DNA from: Mastigias papua
Taxonomy: Eukaryota > Cnidaria > Scyphozoa > Rhizostomeae > Mastigiidae
Reading direction: 5' to 3'
NCBI GenBank assembly: GCA_964019165.1
Contig: OZ025269.1
Location: 15,215,422 to 15,279,421, forward strand
DNA length: 64,000 nt
This document shows positions 1 to 33,398 of the stretch, one piece after another. The position numbers and the translations under genes are program-made. Position 1 is the stretch's first letter; the number at the start of each line of letters is the position of its first letter. The notes beneath the pieces were generated by a model, which did not search any database, was not told where the DNA came from, and worked only from the letters and a program-made list of their open reading frames with translations.

Positions 1-235
1 AGCTAATCTTTACCTCTTTCTGCCTTATTAGATAGAAATTTGATTTTAGCTATGCTCATTATTCTATCACTTGACTGACTGGAGAATGCACTTTTGTATT
101 GCAAAGACGGAAGTTTTGCACTACAACGATAGAAGTAAAGTGATATAATGTGGATATATATATATATATATATATAGAGTGATATAAAGTGATATAATTT
201 TGTGACAAAAGACAATTGTGATATGTTTATTTCAG
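1..235. other. Probable NVL intron, with (TA)n tract
   Basis: No coding signal is seen. The stretch ends in a pyrimidine-rich acceptor (TTTCAG at 230-235) just before the first NVL exon in the window, so it is probably the 3' part of an intron. A (TA)n microsatellite lies at about 154-176. The first roughly 170 residues expected for NVL should lie upstream of the window. Confidence 0.6.
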
Positions 236-21693
<21,458 letters not shown>

Positions 21694-21846
21694 ATTCATC
21701 AAACAACGTAAATGCTGGCGGTTCTGAAACTGGTAATAACTAAAGATTTTCTTAGAGATTTACCGTAGTGAAGATGCAATTCAATCGAATTCTGATACGA
21801 CATAGTTATAGGAAATTACGTGTGAAAATATGCTAGTTAGACAGGT

Positions 21847-22150
21847 ACATAAGCAATCTCACTACCAAGAGACTCACAAACATTGAATTTCTCATTTCCG
21901 TCTTTCGCAATAACCTCTTTAATAGTTGGTAGGCATGAAACATTGAGCATTTCCCTTAATGAAAAAATGCTAGAATCGTTCACCGTAGACATGTACATAA
22001 GCAACCTCACCACCAAAAGACTCACAAACATTGAATGTCCTATCTCATCTCTGCTTCATTACCATCTTTCGCAATAACTTATTTAATAGTTGGTATGCAT
22101 GAAACACTCAGCTTTTCCCTTCCTGAAAAAATGCTAGCATTGGGTTAGTT
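21847..22150. repeat. Tandem duplication of about 150 bp
   Basis: Two direct copies (about 21847-21994 and 21995-22150) share ACTCACAAACATTGAAT, TTTCGCAATAAC and AATAGTTGGTA(G/T)GCATGAAACA with substitutions. It lies in the intergenic DNA after NVL. The small ORFs across it look incidental. Confidence 0.75.
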
Positions 22151-22379
22151 AATATTGACACTCTAAAGGTCTCTGATCTATTGCCCATTTGTCACGAGAA
22201 GGTCATTCTGGGATCCTCATAACAACAAGGTAGGAATTTCTAGTTGTGTCCATAAGAACATTCTCATAAAGAAACTGCTTGCTTTGAACTAGTGTTACAC
22301 GGTGACATTCTTTTGCAACTTGTGTCGCAGTGCCATTATGATACAAATTGCAGACTGATTGCTATGCAATACAGCCTGT

Positions 22380-22676
22380 CTGCTCTCACAACGGTTGCCT
22401 GAAGTAGAGCTCTGTGTTACTCTTGTAATTTTCCGTTAGGTTTTGGTTCTTTTGTCAGAGAAGGGCACACTAAATTGGGTTTTCTCTTATATTAACGTTT
22501 GTTCAGAATTCACAATCGTCTTCAACAAAACAACTACTTACTTCTTACCACAAGGCTGCCTCGATTACGAGAGCTAGTTCCTCACTTTCGCAACACAACT
22601 ATAGTTATAAATTGTAGTAAAAATTAAATTGTCTATAAAAGTACTGTCCTTCACACTCTTCCCCTCTTCAAAGTCT
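22380..22676 (-). other. Candidate polypurine tract and 3' LTR of a gypsy-like element
   Basis: On the minus strand, downstream of the pol end, a purine run (GAAGAGGGGAAGAGTG) at about 22658-22676 is followed by TGTGAAGGACAG and AT-rich sequence, as expected where a 3' LTR begins. I could not find a matching 5' LTR near 25800-26000, so the boundary is a guess. Confidence 0.3.
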
Positions 22677-23059
22677 CTTCTGCATCTGAGATGCTCGTTC
22701 TGGTCTTGCAAAATCATTCAGGCAAATGACATAAATAACCATCAGTTTTTTTCCATGGATCCGACATCTTCGGCAACATTTGGTAAACCATGAGCTCCAT
22801 CATGTAATTGACGCGCAATGACAGCTAGTGAAAACTGCAACAACTGACTCAAACCAAATAACATCCTAGCAACAACACAAACGTCCTCTTTCATCACCAA
22901 CCAGATACGGTCACACATCAAGCAATAACAAAGTAAACTAAACCACAAACAAAAAATCAACAACATCCTTCATGTAGTGAACGATCACTAACAGAAAAAA
23001 AAGTAAAGGCACCCATAGTGACAGGACCAAGGGTCTAAAGCTTAGGTGCTGACCTTAAC

Positions 23060-23887
23060 CTACTGTGTCCATCCATTGAAAAAGTAAGGATAGTATACTG
23101 GCATGCTCTGTGGATAAAGTGGGCTTTGCACTTGCTGTACATGATATCCTGGTCCTCCCAGTCTACTGTAATTGAAAGCAGGCCTTGGCCTTCTGTCTCT
23201 TTTCGGATAATCTCTACTTGGTGGTGGATATTCATGGTGATTAATACTTTCCTCTGATCTTGCTTCCTCATTGCTGTTACTCTGTTCACATTCACTTCCT
23301 ATTTCTGGTGTTGGAGGTTGAGTGTCATTTAACTGCTGTATCTCTTTTGGTTATGCAGTGCCTTGACTATGGTGCTCCCTGATATTTTCCTTTTCTCGAT
23401 TTTGTTCTTGCACAAATCTTAAGTGATCATCAGGATCTAGCTCTATTGTCGGGAATTCGTCATCACTTTTCGATAGCAAACCTTGGCTTTCACCGATTCT
23501 TCCGTTTTCAGACTTACATATTTTCTGGTGGTTTGTTCTTTCTTTGATCCCTGAGTTCACAGGTTGTTTGTTCAACTCCTTTTCAGTTTGTATCTCTGGG
23601 CAGGGAAGAAGGAGGTTACGATTGATTGTCCTCAGTCGACCTACTTTATCTCTAGGTTTGATAGTGTAGACTTGACTATCTTCACCATGACGTTTTGCTA
23701 CTTCGCAAATACCTTGTTCCCAATATGCTCGTAGCTTGCTAGGACCTTTATGTGGTGGCATGTTTTTGACGAGAACTTGATCGCCTGGTTGCAGAACAGA
23801 ACTTCTGACTTTTTTATCAGCTTGTTGCTTCCCTTGCATTGCCGCTTTTGCACTTGTTTCCTTAGCTATTGAATACGCTTGATTCAT
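23060..23887 (-). pseudogene. Integrase C-terminal domain and pol tail of gypsy-like element
   Basis: The translation shows an integrase C-terminal pattern (LQPGDQVLVKN...GPSKLRAYWEQG...YTIKP...R.INRNLLLP), then an acidic linker and, after an in-frame TAA near 23352, a proline/arginine-rich end (RDRRPRPAFNYSRLGGPGYH) that stops near 23060. No zinc-binding or DDE core precedes it. Confidence 0.75.
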
Positions 23888-24109
23888 GGTATCCTTCCAT
23901 AGAAAAGTAATTGGCTCTGCAACTAATACTCATTATTTGACCTTTTGGAATTTTCAAATCTTTCTTTGGTACTTTTACTGTACCAAATTGTGTATTCTGT
24001 CCTCCTGCTTCAGTGATCAGGTTAATGAGTATACTGCTTTCTCCAGTTTTTAAATTTGGGAACAATGTTTTCATGATCTGATCTTTATCTTCTAGAGTTG
24101 ATGACAATT

Positions 24110-24760
24110 AAGTACTTCTTCAATGACATTAAATCCTAAGATGGGCACCTCAAGGTTCTCTTGTGTAACAAGTAAGGGTACTTGAAGTTCACAACCTTTG
24201 TCGTCTCCTAACTTCACTGTACATTCAACAAAACCTTGGTGTGGGATTTTTGTGCCATTGGCTGCTGTTAGCCTTAAGATCTACACCTAAGATATTGTCC
24301 AATTTCTTTATTTCATGATTTGGCATATTCTGATTAAGCCATTGTCTAGAACCATAGAGACCTGTCCTCCAGTGTCCCATAAAGCTGAATGGTGAGTTTC
24401 ATTAAATTTACATGACACAATGCATCTTTTTCCAATCACATCTACAATTCTCTTCTGCTGTTGTGGGATAATATGACTGTTATACATAGTTTTGGGTGCA
24501 AAATGCTGATCAAAATATACTTCAGCTTGTTTTATTGCATAGCAAAGGGCCTTATGTGTGTACCAGTGTCTGACTTGGCACCTTTTTGAACAGTATATTG
24601 TACAGTTGCATTGAGAGCATATCATCTTCTCATTCTCGTCTATTTGCTTTAAACAGTTATGACATTGTTGGGGCTTTGATCCCTCAGCCACTACTTGCCC
24701 CCCAGTTGTGACTGCTGCCAGTTTCCCGAATAAGACCTTTGGTTTCCACTTTTTTTGCAT
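24110..24760 (-). pseudogene. Protease region with MYND-type zinc finger
   Basis: In the -1 frame relative to gag, the ORF at 24760-24308 has a MYND pattern (CHNC, then CSQC, IYCSKRC, HWYTHKALC), followed by a retropepsin-type site (ALWDTGGQ). After a frame break, a segment near 24150-24290 reads like the protease end (PILGFNVIEE). MYND fingers bind proline-rich partners in host proteins; their role in a retroelement is unknown. The downstream polymerase is absent. Confidence 0.75.
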
Positions 24761-25800
24761 CCAATTGCAATATGGTCAGTAGAGCCACACTTAAAACAGT
24801 GGTTACAGTTTTTCCCATCACCTTTTTCCCTGCATGACCTGCAACCATATTGTCTGTTTTTCCCTTTTTCTTCTCTTTGAGTCTGTATATTTTCTGTATG
24901 AGGTTGTCTTCCCACTTTTTCCTGGAGTGTTACCATGCCCCTTTTTAGTGATTCAATAGCTGCAATTATCTGTTCATTATCAACTTTCTGCTTTTGTTCT
25001 AGTCTAGCAGATAGTCTTTCTCCATTCCAGCTTCTTTTATCATCTTCCATTTGCAACTTTGTGACCCTTACCTGCTTTGTCAATCCTGCATGTTGCAGTC
25101 TCTTTTGTCGGTCCTCCTCACCAGCAGCAGCTAAGCTAAGCTGGTGGATAATCTCCTCATCTGGGACATTTTGCTTCTGTAAAACTGGCCTCAGTCGTGT
25201 ACGTATGTTCTCACTCTGCATCCCACTTTCTAGGGTATGAAGAAAAACTGATTAGATGAGTGCAGTGTTGGCTTTCAGTTTAGAGTCAGACTCTTGAGCA
25301 ACAAACAAAACTTTTTCTCTGATATTCAATAAGCGCATCAAGAAGGATTGTGAGTCATCTTTTGGCTGTTGGGCTGCATTCATTAGGTCTTGAAATAGCT
25401 CACTTGCACTCTCTTCCTTATGGTGGCTACAAAGGAGTTTCCTTAACTTTGCCAAGTTTAGGTGTGACAATTGCATTGACTCCAAATATCCTCTAAGCAA
25501 ATTCCCTTGGCTGATTGCTCTTATTACTGCTTCAATAATTTCAGTCTCAGAATACTCCCTGGAGACAGCTGAATTTATCTGCCTAATGAGACCACAGAAT
25601 GACAATTTATCTTTATTGCCACTGTCTGCAATTGTTCCAGCAATTTTGAGTTCCCTTTTGAACAGGTTAAGTGTATTACTGTTGACAAGCACTTATGGAC
25701 TTTGCTCAGCAGGTGTCTGGCTTGATAGTGTCATCCCTTCATTCCCTCTCCTCTCTGTATCCACTGCAGGTAAGGAACTACTTCCCCCGTCAGCACCTTG
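24691..25800 (-). pseudogene. gag of gypsy-like element, with nonsense mutations
   Basis: One frame runs through 25692-25255 and 25221-24691, broken by TAA codons near 25694 and at 25252-25254. The protein has a helical capsid-like part (LFQDLMNAAQQPKDDSQSF) and ends with a zinc knuckle CFKCGSTDHIAIGC (C-x2-C-x4-H-x4-C) and a basic tail. A seven-A run just after the knuckle is where the -1 frame carrying the protease begins. Confidence 0.8.
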
Positions 25801-25830
25801 AGCTTCATCACCCTGGGATCCCCACTAGGG

Positions 25831-27336
25831 ACCTATAAAGGAAGAGACTTCAAACATGCATCCTTCACACTTTTCAACAAACTTAAACTATAGCTCTCAT
25901 CATCTTGTGCAAGCACATTTATTAATTTTGAATTTTTTGCCAATGTGAAGGTACTTTTCAAGTAAAAAGTGGAAAATACAAGGAAATTTTTATCGTAGAC
26001 TATTATCCAGTGAAGGAATTATTGTTCTATATTAAATGCAAGGTATTCTAGTTAACCAAGGTCGGTTCAGTCCAGTTTTGCTATTATTTGAAGATTTAAA
26101 AGAATGCAAAATGCGTATAGAAAGCAACATTAAAGAAAAAGCTCAGCAAGTTACAAAGTGAAATGAAAGATTGAAATTGAAGAAAACTTATACCATAGCA
26201 ATGAAATTAATAGAATGTTTCCGTCTTGTTGCCCTGGGCCAATTGGGGGACAAAGATGGCGAATTGTTGTAAAAACACTTTTTGTGTATGAGGTAAAATC
26301 TCGGCTTCTGGTTATCCATAATGCAATATATCTTTGATAATAACTCTTCAATGATTACCCCTCAAGTAGTAAGGGAGCAAAATGGTTCGGAGGAAGTAAG
26401 ATAGGAATGAAGCGAACAACGCTAGTAGGGCGACAAGACCCTATATTTTTCTGTAAATTGTGAGACTCGATTCATTGATACGGTGCTGTGTAAACAGAAA
26501 ATGTCTGCAGTGTAGGGATTTCATACAAATCAATACTATTGTCAAAATAATCTTATTGAATTTTGGAATAGTAAGGATGAAAATGCTGAAAACAGACGGT
26601 TTATGTTCGACTGTGCTCTTGTAATGAAACGATTTCGGGATGGTCGTTTGTCAGGCTCTACTTTCAGTTAACTTGCGTATTAAACACTATGCATATGAAC
26701 ACTATGTTGTAAAGTGTAACAGCAACATTGTTACAGTTTATTTACCCACGATTTAGAGTTGTTGTTATTGGAAGGTTTAGTAATTTGTATCAATAATTCA
26801 GTTTCAGTAAAATTTTCCCAAATGTGAAATCGGCTGTGAAAAGGGCAGCCTTTTTACAGTAAAAATTTTTCGAGATATGCACAATGCAGAGTTCAAGAAC
26901 TTTGGCGAGTTTTGATTGTCTTAAAAGAGGAAAGTTTATGGTGAAGATTTTACAGCAGGAGGAAATTTAGAACTTTTTCTGGACTCTGATTATTTACTGC
27001 ACCTGGCCATATTCCATGTAGTCTGGTCATTTTAACTGGATTTTGTAGATTGGCTTTATTAAGTAGTGTTGTTTCTCATCTTTACAGCATGAGTTTAGAC
27101 GGCAGTGGGTGTTTGACTTTTGCGTCGAGGGACGACTATCTTTGCGATTGGGAAAAACATTGCATGTTAACTGTTGTCGAATAAATTACTGAAATTGAAA
27201 GAGCAGCTGTCGATTCGGCGATATCTTTCTAACCTAACAGTGGATTCTATCTTTAAATCTCTTCGCCTATATCGTTGGACCTTTCCTTTCTGCTGTTGAA
27301 ATAGTGTAGTAATTATTGATAAGATCTGCAGAATTT
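25831..27336. other. Intergenic, nothing recognised
   Basis: AT-rich sequence without convincing ORFs or repeats. Confidence 0.5.
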
Positions 27337-27388
27337 CAATCAATCAATCAACCAATCAATCATCCAATCAATCAACCAATCAATCAGC
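27337..27388. repeat. (TCAA)n microsatellite
   Basis: About a dozen imperfect TCAA/CCAA units. Confidence 0.85.
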
Positions 27389-27639
27389 TATCTAATTTAT
27401 AGCGGAAATGCCATTCCGTAAATCCTATGATGTCTACATCATTGAGTAGTAAAATTGTCATTTACAAAGTCTGAATTAATTGAGCCTTGATCTAAAGAAA
27501 CCAATAGTGAAAAGTATTTTAGCGTGCTTTCAAGATTCTTCTGCCTGATGGTTGCTCAATTCTACAAGTAAATTCTTCCTCATTGAGGAAGATATTCAGC
27601 TCTCCGAGGATGAAGATCTTAATGATTGCTTTAGCACTT

Positions 27640-28900
27640 AGTTCGTACATATAACAGACTCTCTTCATATCAATGGAGTCCTCTATCTAACAGTTGATAG
27701 TCCATTATTGCATCAAGTTTATGCCGCTATAGTAAGATACAGTGAGGACCCAAGCACTGTTCGAATTTTTGAGAGGGTTGATAATACAGGCAAGTTTGAT
27801 TCTCGGACTTTTGAGTACTCTAATGTATGCGATGAAATCAATCACCTAGATACAAGTAAGAGAGCAAGAGGTGATATCTCTGCCCAGATAATAAAATTGA
27901 TTTCAGAAGAGGAACTATCCATTTATCAGTGCTCTACCTGATTCCTCAAAAGTGTTTGAGGAGCCCCTGAAAGCTACTTGTGGAATTAAAAGCTAATTTA
28001 TGCTATTTATGGAGCCAAAGTGATCCAAAATTCTTTTTGAATTTAGAGAGGGATATAGTACCCAACACACTCTCCTAAGGATCATTGAAACAATAAGTTG
28101 GTATATTGATGAATCAGATGTATGTGGAATGGTGCTGATGGATTTATCAAAGGCATGTGACTGTTTGTGCCATGATGACAGCATCCTAGCTAGGGCGGAG
28201 AATCATGGATATATGGTCTGAAAGTTATGTGCAGTTATCTTGTTGGGATGAAATAGAGGGTTGAAATGGGCGATAGTTTTGGAAATTAGCAAAACTTGAA
28301 TAAGGTTTACCACAAAGGTCTGTTCTGAGACTCTTCGTATTTGTTATGTATGTGATGGACTTCTTTTATGGCATGCAGCACTCTCACGTATGCAGCTTTG
28401 CAGACAATAGCACAATCTATGTATGCAGACAGAATCTAAATTGAGTTGTTTAAAATATCGAGAAGGACATGAAATGTGCAATTGACTAGTAAACCCTAAG
28501 AAGTTTCAACTAATGCTCATCAGTCTAAAAGAAGATGTTAGGCCATGCATTGAAATACATGGAATTGTATTTCGGATAACTGAAAGGGTGAAACTGCAGA
28601 TGTACTTCAAACGAAATCAAAACTCTTTCTGGTATTGCTCGAATGTGACAAAAATGCTACACTATATGTTTCCTTCGCAGTGTTCAGTTTTAGTTACTGC
28701 TTATTTGTCTGGATTATGACTGTCATTTGTCAGATGCATCAAATGATGAGATCAATAGACTTCATTAACGTTCCCTGAAGTTATACTGTACGCTCTTAGA
28801 GCTTCTACAGACGAGAGGCAAGCATCCATTCGAGAAACCTTCAAAAGCTACTGCTATAGGTCCATAAATATTTGTCCTTTAGCAACGATTTTTTCCTCTT
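27640..28900 (+). mobile_element. LINE reverse-transcriptase fragment, decayed
   Basis: Pieces in shifting frames follow the RT order: fingers (FREGYSTQHTLLRIIE, about 28045), palm A (VLMDLSKACDCLCHDD, about 28130), a degenerate PQGSVLGPLLF-like segment near 28310, and palm C reading FADNSTIY instead of FADDTT near 28400. A thumb-like stretch follows (about 28500-28900). The upstream ORF at 27708-27941 fits the region before RT. Stops and shifts make it inactive. Confidence 0.8.
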
Positions 28901-31076
28901 TGAACGTGTTATCAAATGACGGATACAGGAACGAGGCTGAGATTTTCTTAATTTCTATTGGAGTAAACCGGCTAAAAGAGGTTAGCATTATGTGTTATAA
29001 AAGCTTGGATCTGTGCTAACCAGGATCAGCAAAGAAAACTTTCGATCTTTGTAAAGTAGCTTGCAGTGAATGAGCTAATATCACTTTCTGGTTCGTAGAA
29101 GAGGCAGATTTTGGAATCTGAACCTCGTGATCTAACATTGTCTTAAGATTTTGCTATCTTGAGCCCCATTTTCTTGTAAACATTTTGCATATAAAAAGGC
29201 GTGTATACCAGCCTAAACTATTTTCCTGAGCTCCTACACATTCTTTGCAACTGATGAGTCCTCAACCTCCTTTCTTTTTTGATACACAAAGTTAGGTGGT
29301 ATCATTTATTCTTCTACCGTGATAGCTCTGAAATAGGACGTCTTGACAAACCAGAAATTTTGTACGTTGCGGCTCCTAATTCTTGTTCGGTTCGTAGAAT
29401 GTAGGAGCAGTAAAATAAGTTGCCGAAATAAACGGTAAACGTGAAGATTTGCCAATAGAAACGGTAAATTTCATATTTTCAAATGCAATGACAGCCAATT
29501 TATGCATTCATAAATCCACATTTGCGGTGATATCGTATTGTTGTGTCACGATAGAGTAGGAGTTCGAGGACAACATACATGATGTAAACTACTGCTCACG
29601 TTCATCTACGACGAATTAACGCCAATGAATTTACGATGATAGCCCGGCCTTTCATGTGTTTTCCAATTTTTACTATATTAGATTTTTGAGGTCCCCCCCC
29701 TCTCTGGTGGAAGAATTGCGTAACGGGTGAATGACCCAGTTATTTGGTAGTTTATTTGTGTTTATTTGTCTTTTGGTTGTTTATGTGTAATGGCCACAGG
29801 ATTGCTATGTAATTCCATGCTCCCTATAGTATCATTTTTGTGTATGTTTTGTAACTATTTATGCAAATAAAAATAGATTTGATCGACTTGGAGCATGGGG
29901 CCTACTTACCTTTGCAACTACCCAGTTTCGCAGTGAAACACCTTTTGCCATTCTAACGATGTCAGTATAAGTGACAGCGAATGGAAAGTATCCTGAGATG
30001 GTTGACAACATCGAAGATGCAATTCGGGTGCTTACAGGTAATGCGAGAATCCGAATTCCAAGTTTGTTGTTTTCACTTCCCCGAAGGGTCTCGGTTATTC
30101 AGGTGAATCCGGTCTATGTAGGTTAATTAAATTAGAAGTACTTTTATGTCCCGAATAGACGGGGGTTGGTATTGTAGGGGGTTGAAAATTTTTTAAAAAC
30201 CTAATAAACGGGGGGAGCTGGAATAAACAGGGTGGATGGAAGACCTCTCTTTTTATTATAGCTTTGGACGAGTATTCAATTGGAAACAAAATGAAAAGCA
30301 CGATTTCTCACGTTACTTAATACTCGATCGAATTACTGCCATATAAATAGTAAACGGGGATTCTGGAATAAGGAGACTCGAGAGTATATTGAGATAGCCT
30401 TATCACACAAACAAGATAGCTGCAAATGAGTTTACTCTGACATATCTGAAAAAGTGGTCATCTCAAACTAGGCATATAATTATAATCAAGAATTACATAG
30501 CAAAAGCGAAGTAGTTAAATGGCAGACGAAAAAGCATAACTGGTAATGATAAGGAAGAAAAGAAAGCAGCAAAGATGTGCATTACAAGTTGTGCAGCAAA
30601 GTCTAAAGCAACAAAGATTGAAAACAACTGTCTTAACTTTGTCCGTGGGTCTTCTTCTTCTCTACTTACATCCACTCTATAGAGTATGGGAGAACTCGAA
30701 GAAGTCTCTTATATGGGTAAGGAAATTTTCCGCTTGGGCGACGGACAATTAGGGCATTCGGAATATTTCAATAAAGGCCATATTTTCGTTTGTAGCGCTA
30801 CATTTATGTAAGTTATCTCAAGTGTGCCAAATTTGCCTTACTCTGCAGTTTGGCTTACAACCATATCGCTACTACAAAATACCTCATTTTTCTGGTCATA
30901 CTATCAGGTCAATAAACTGCACGAAATCTAGAATATCAATCAAAAACGCTGTAAATACATCTGCTCTGACTGATACAAATTCCCCCCTTCTGTCACCTTT
31001 TTTTAATAGAATGTCCCTGGTTACTTTACTCTGTATCCGCAAATTGCATACACTTTCACACGACCACTATAACGCT
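28901..31076. other. Intergenic between LINE and gene B
   Basis: No gene is recognised. It contains a MITE-like C/G-rich element at about 30144-30392 and an AATAAA near 29867 with no attached ORF. Confidence 0.5.
30144..30392. mobile_element. MITE-like element related to that at 1609-1984
   Basis: The right end GAATAAGGAGACTCGAGAGT resembles the CTTGAGT..CGAATAA termini of the intron-3 MITE. GGGGG-flanked AATAAACGGG motifs recur inside in the inverse orientation of that element's C-rich motifs. The left end is less certain. Confidence 0.4.
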
Positions 31077-31154
31077 TCAGTCTTCCAGGCTATACTTTGG
31101 ACCAATCTTGGAGACCATAGAACTGACTGTTTGGCTGTGCACTGTGTCTGACAT
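31077..31154 (-). pseudogene. Former tail of gene B beyond its stop
   Basis: Past the TAA, the same frame matches the tail of gene C: MSD, then Q.VS.MVS..GPK, before a TGA. The stop corresponds to a Glu codon (GAA) in C. I see no PPxY motif in this remnant. Confidence 0.7.
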
Positions 31155-33398
31155 TTACATTTGTACAGTTGTAATGCTTGGTGCACCAAGAGTATAAATG
31201 TTATGCACACGTCCGTGGAATACTATGTTGTTTCCTCCAAGACGATTTAGCCCCGTCGGCTCGTTGTTGGTAGGTCTTGGAGTGCAGTAAATCAATTTCT
31301 TGATCGTGTACTCACATTTCTTGGTCCTCCAATTGAAAATGATTCTGAATATCCAATTCAAACCAAATAATGCAGAGACCCAGAACACAACAGAATTCAT
31401 CCACCACGGCCGGTACTTTAAGTCAGTATATGCACACATGCGTTCTTTGAATCCATCTATGACGTCAGAGTATGTGAAATTGATAAGCACGTCGCGGTGC
31501 TTGTTATCATCGATCATCTTTTGCCGCATTTGGTTGAATTTATCTTTTGTTTCTTCATCACCACATTGAACATCTTGTGTCAACCTCAATCTTGTAACGC
31601 CATTTGAATCAAACCTTAGTCCTTCTGGGTCCGAGACGTCTTTGGTGTACCTTACAGGAAAGACTTGCCCCTCCGTGTACGTGATGACTATTTCCTGGTA
31701 TGTCTCCGTTCTTAGCTGAGTGTTTCCATTGGCATCAGTGTACGAAACAGTCCTTGTTCTTGTCTCCCAGTGATAACACTCTATCAGCATATCTCTTTTG
31801 GAGTCTGTTCTTCTCAGCCTCGTAACAAAGTCAACTACAGAAACATCCGTTAGCATTGAAGAAAGATACTGCCTCTCTTCGGACCAGAACGATTCAATGA
31901 ACATGAAAATGTAAGTCAGAGGTATCATGACTATACCCATGACGATGAAGTCTTCAAGAATTTTGCCATGATTTTCGCAAGAGGCAGCTCTGCAGCTCAA
32001 ATTATAGGTCCACCAGCAAATATAGGCGATGAAGGCATGGATAGACAATATTCGAAGACCACTGTTCTTTCCGTTCATGGCAATAACCGCATGAATGCTT
32101 GGTAGTAATAATTGAGTCAATATAACAATTGCTAATAGAAGAGGCCGAACCACTGGGTAATCATCGAAGTTAAAAGATTTTCCTGCTTGTTCTGTACCTA
32201 AAAGACTGCGACGCGCCATATGAGGTGACTTGTAAGATACCTTAAGCTGTGACAGAGTACAACCTAGCCTAGGGGACCAACTTGAGGATAACCCTGACGT
32301 GATACACTGTGACAAGAAATATTGTGGGTTATAGTTCTCCCTACAAAATACCGAAGCAAAATTTGATGTCTCCAATCCATATATGATAACATTCTCAACA
32401 GAAGTCGAATCAAAGTAATATTTTGAGCATCGCTTTTGCGTTTGGTTGCATTTTAGGCCCATTTGAGATTCACTGCAACGGCATATTGTTTCATTTGTTA
32501 GCAGCGAATTCACACAAATTCCACCGTTTAAGCATGGATCTGATTGAGAGCAAGATTTCACCTTTCCATTTCCATCATACTGCATGAATCCACGACAACG
32601 AATACCAGCAGGATAAGTAAAATTCTTCCAATATCCATCCAGATGTTCCCAATGAGCTGTAATATATTCAGGCCTAAAACAACTGTCTTTCGCTCTCAAA
32701 AATGCTCTATTCAATAATGACTGATCGTTTCTCACTTTCCAGTAAGGACTTTCATAATACAGTATCCAATGAGACTGCCTACTATGTCGATATTTCTTCC
32801 TGTAGTTCTTGTAATCATTGTAACCTCCACTTAACTCTTCAAAGTAATCAGTTAAATAATTATGCAATGCCATACCATTTTGTGCATTTGTGAATGTTGT
32901 GTTAAAGTATATTCTCTTGGATGAACAACGGAAAATATCTACAGGGACACATGTGAGAGAAACATCGGTTACTCCAATAAGTATGTGTGTTTTGGTTTGC
33001 CAATCATAGTACTCCCATCTGGAAATGAATCTCTGGAACGGGCGGCTGGGGTCTGTTATTTGGTCAACCCATGCTGCTGATTTAAACTCGTTGGTCATTT
33101 TCGCTTTCAAGCCTGCGTAGGACCGTCTTGAGTTTGAGGAAATTAAAGTAGTGAACGCTAGTAGAATGTCAGTATTGGCAGTTACGAATTCGATATAGTA
33201 ATTCCGTTGCTCGTGCTTAAAAACAGGGTATCCATTTGCTTGAGTATATGTTCGATAAATTCCCTCAAATTGAACATATGGCATTTTGATCTCGTCTCCA
33301 TGATTGAAGAGGATTCTTTTGCACAGTTTGTTTGTAGATGCAAAACCGATCTGGAACAGTATGAGGCACATCGCAAGGTCTCCTGCGAATGATTTCAT
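31155..33398 (-). CDS. Gene B: EGF/sushi multipass protein with TMEM151-like C-terminal half, shortened tail
   Basis: A 747-aa single-exon paralogue of genes A and C. It has the same plan: a 20-residue signal peptide (diverged), an ectodomain nearly identical to A, EGF module near 283-317, sushi-like module near 324-380, four hydrophobic segments and the TMEM151-like region (CYHWETRTR; DVSDPEG; WMNSVVFW; YTIKKLIY). After about residue 370 it differs from A at many positions. Translation stops at TAA 31155-31157. The next 25 codons (31077-31154) still resemble the gene C tail (MSD..., MVS..GPK), so the stop is a recent truncation. The missing part in C includes PPAY. The start is shared with A (GTAGAACAGAATGAA). 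Function is not known. Confidence 0.83.
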   Translation of the reverse strand: MKSFAGDLAMCLILFQIGFASTNKLCKRILFNHGDEIKMPYVQFEGIYRTYTQANGYPVFKHEQRNYYIEFVTANTDILLAFTTLISSNSRRSYAGLKAKMTNEFKSAAWVDQITDPSRPFQRFISRWEYYDWQTKTHILIGVTDVSLTCVPVDIFRCSSKRIYFNTTFTNAQNGMALHNYLTDYFEELSGGYNDYKNYRKKYRHSRQSHWILYYESPYWKVRNDQSLLNRAFLRAKDSCFRPEYITAHWEHLDGYWKNFTYPAGIRCRGFMQYDGNGKVKSCSQSDPCLNGGICVNSLLTNETICRCSESQMGLKCNQTQKRCSKYYFDSTSVENVIIYGLETSNFASVFCRENYNPQYFLSQCITSGLSSSWSPRLGCTLSQLKVSYKSPHMARRSLLGTEQAGKSFNFDDYPVVRPLLLAIVILTQLLLPSIHAVIAMNGKNSGLRILSIHAFIAYICWWTYNLSCRAASCENHGKILEDFIVMGIVMIPLTYIFMFIESFWSEERQYLSSMLTDVSVVDFVTRLRRTDSKRDMLIECYHWETRTRTVSYTDANGNTQLRTETYQEIVITYTEGQVFPVRYTKDVSDPEGLRFDSNGVTRLRLTQDVQCGDEETKDKFNQMRQKMIDDNKHRDVLINFTYSDVIDGFKERMCAYTDLKYRPWWMNSVVFWVSALFGLNWIFRIIFNWRTKKCEYTIKKLIYCTPRPTNNEPTGLNRLGGNNIVFHGRVHNIYTLGAPSITTVQM

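Larger units (their letters stand above)
22380..25830 (-). mobile_element. Decayed Ty3/gypsy-like retrotransposon with RT-RNaseH-integrase core deleted
   Basis: On the minus strand the order is gag (to about 24691, CCHC knuckle), a region with a MYND zinc finger and aspartic protease (24760 to about 24110), then directly the integrase C-terminal end (23887 to about 23060). Reverse transcriptase, RNase H and the integrase core are missing, so the element cannot be autonomous. In-frame stops and shifts show decay. It lies between NVL and gene B. Confidence 0.85.
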
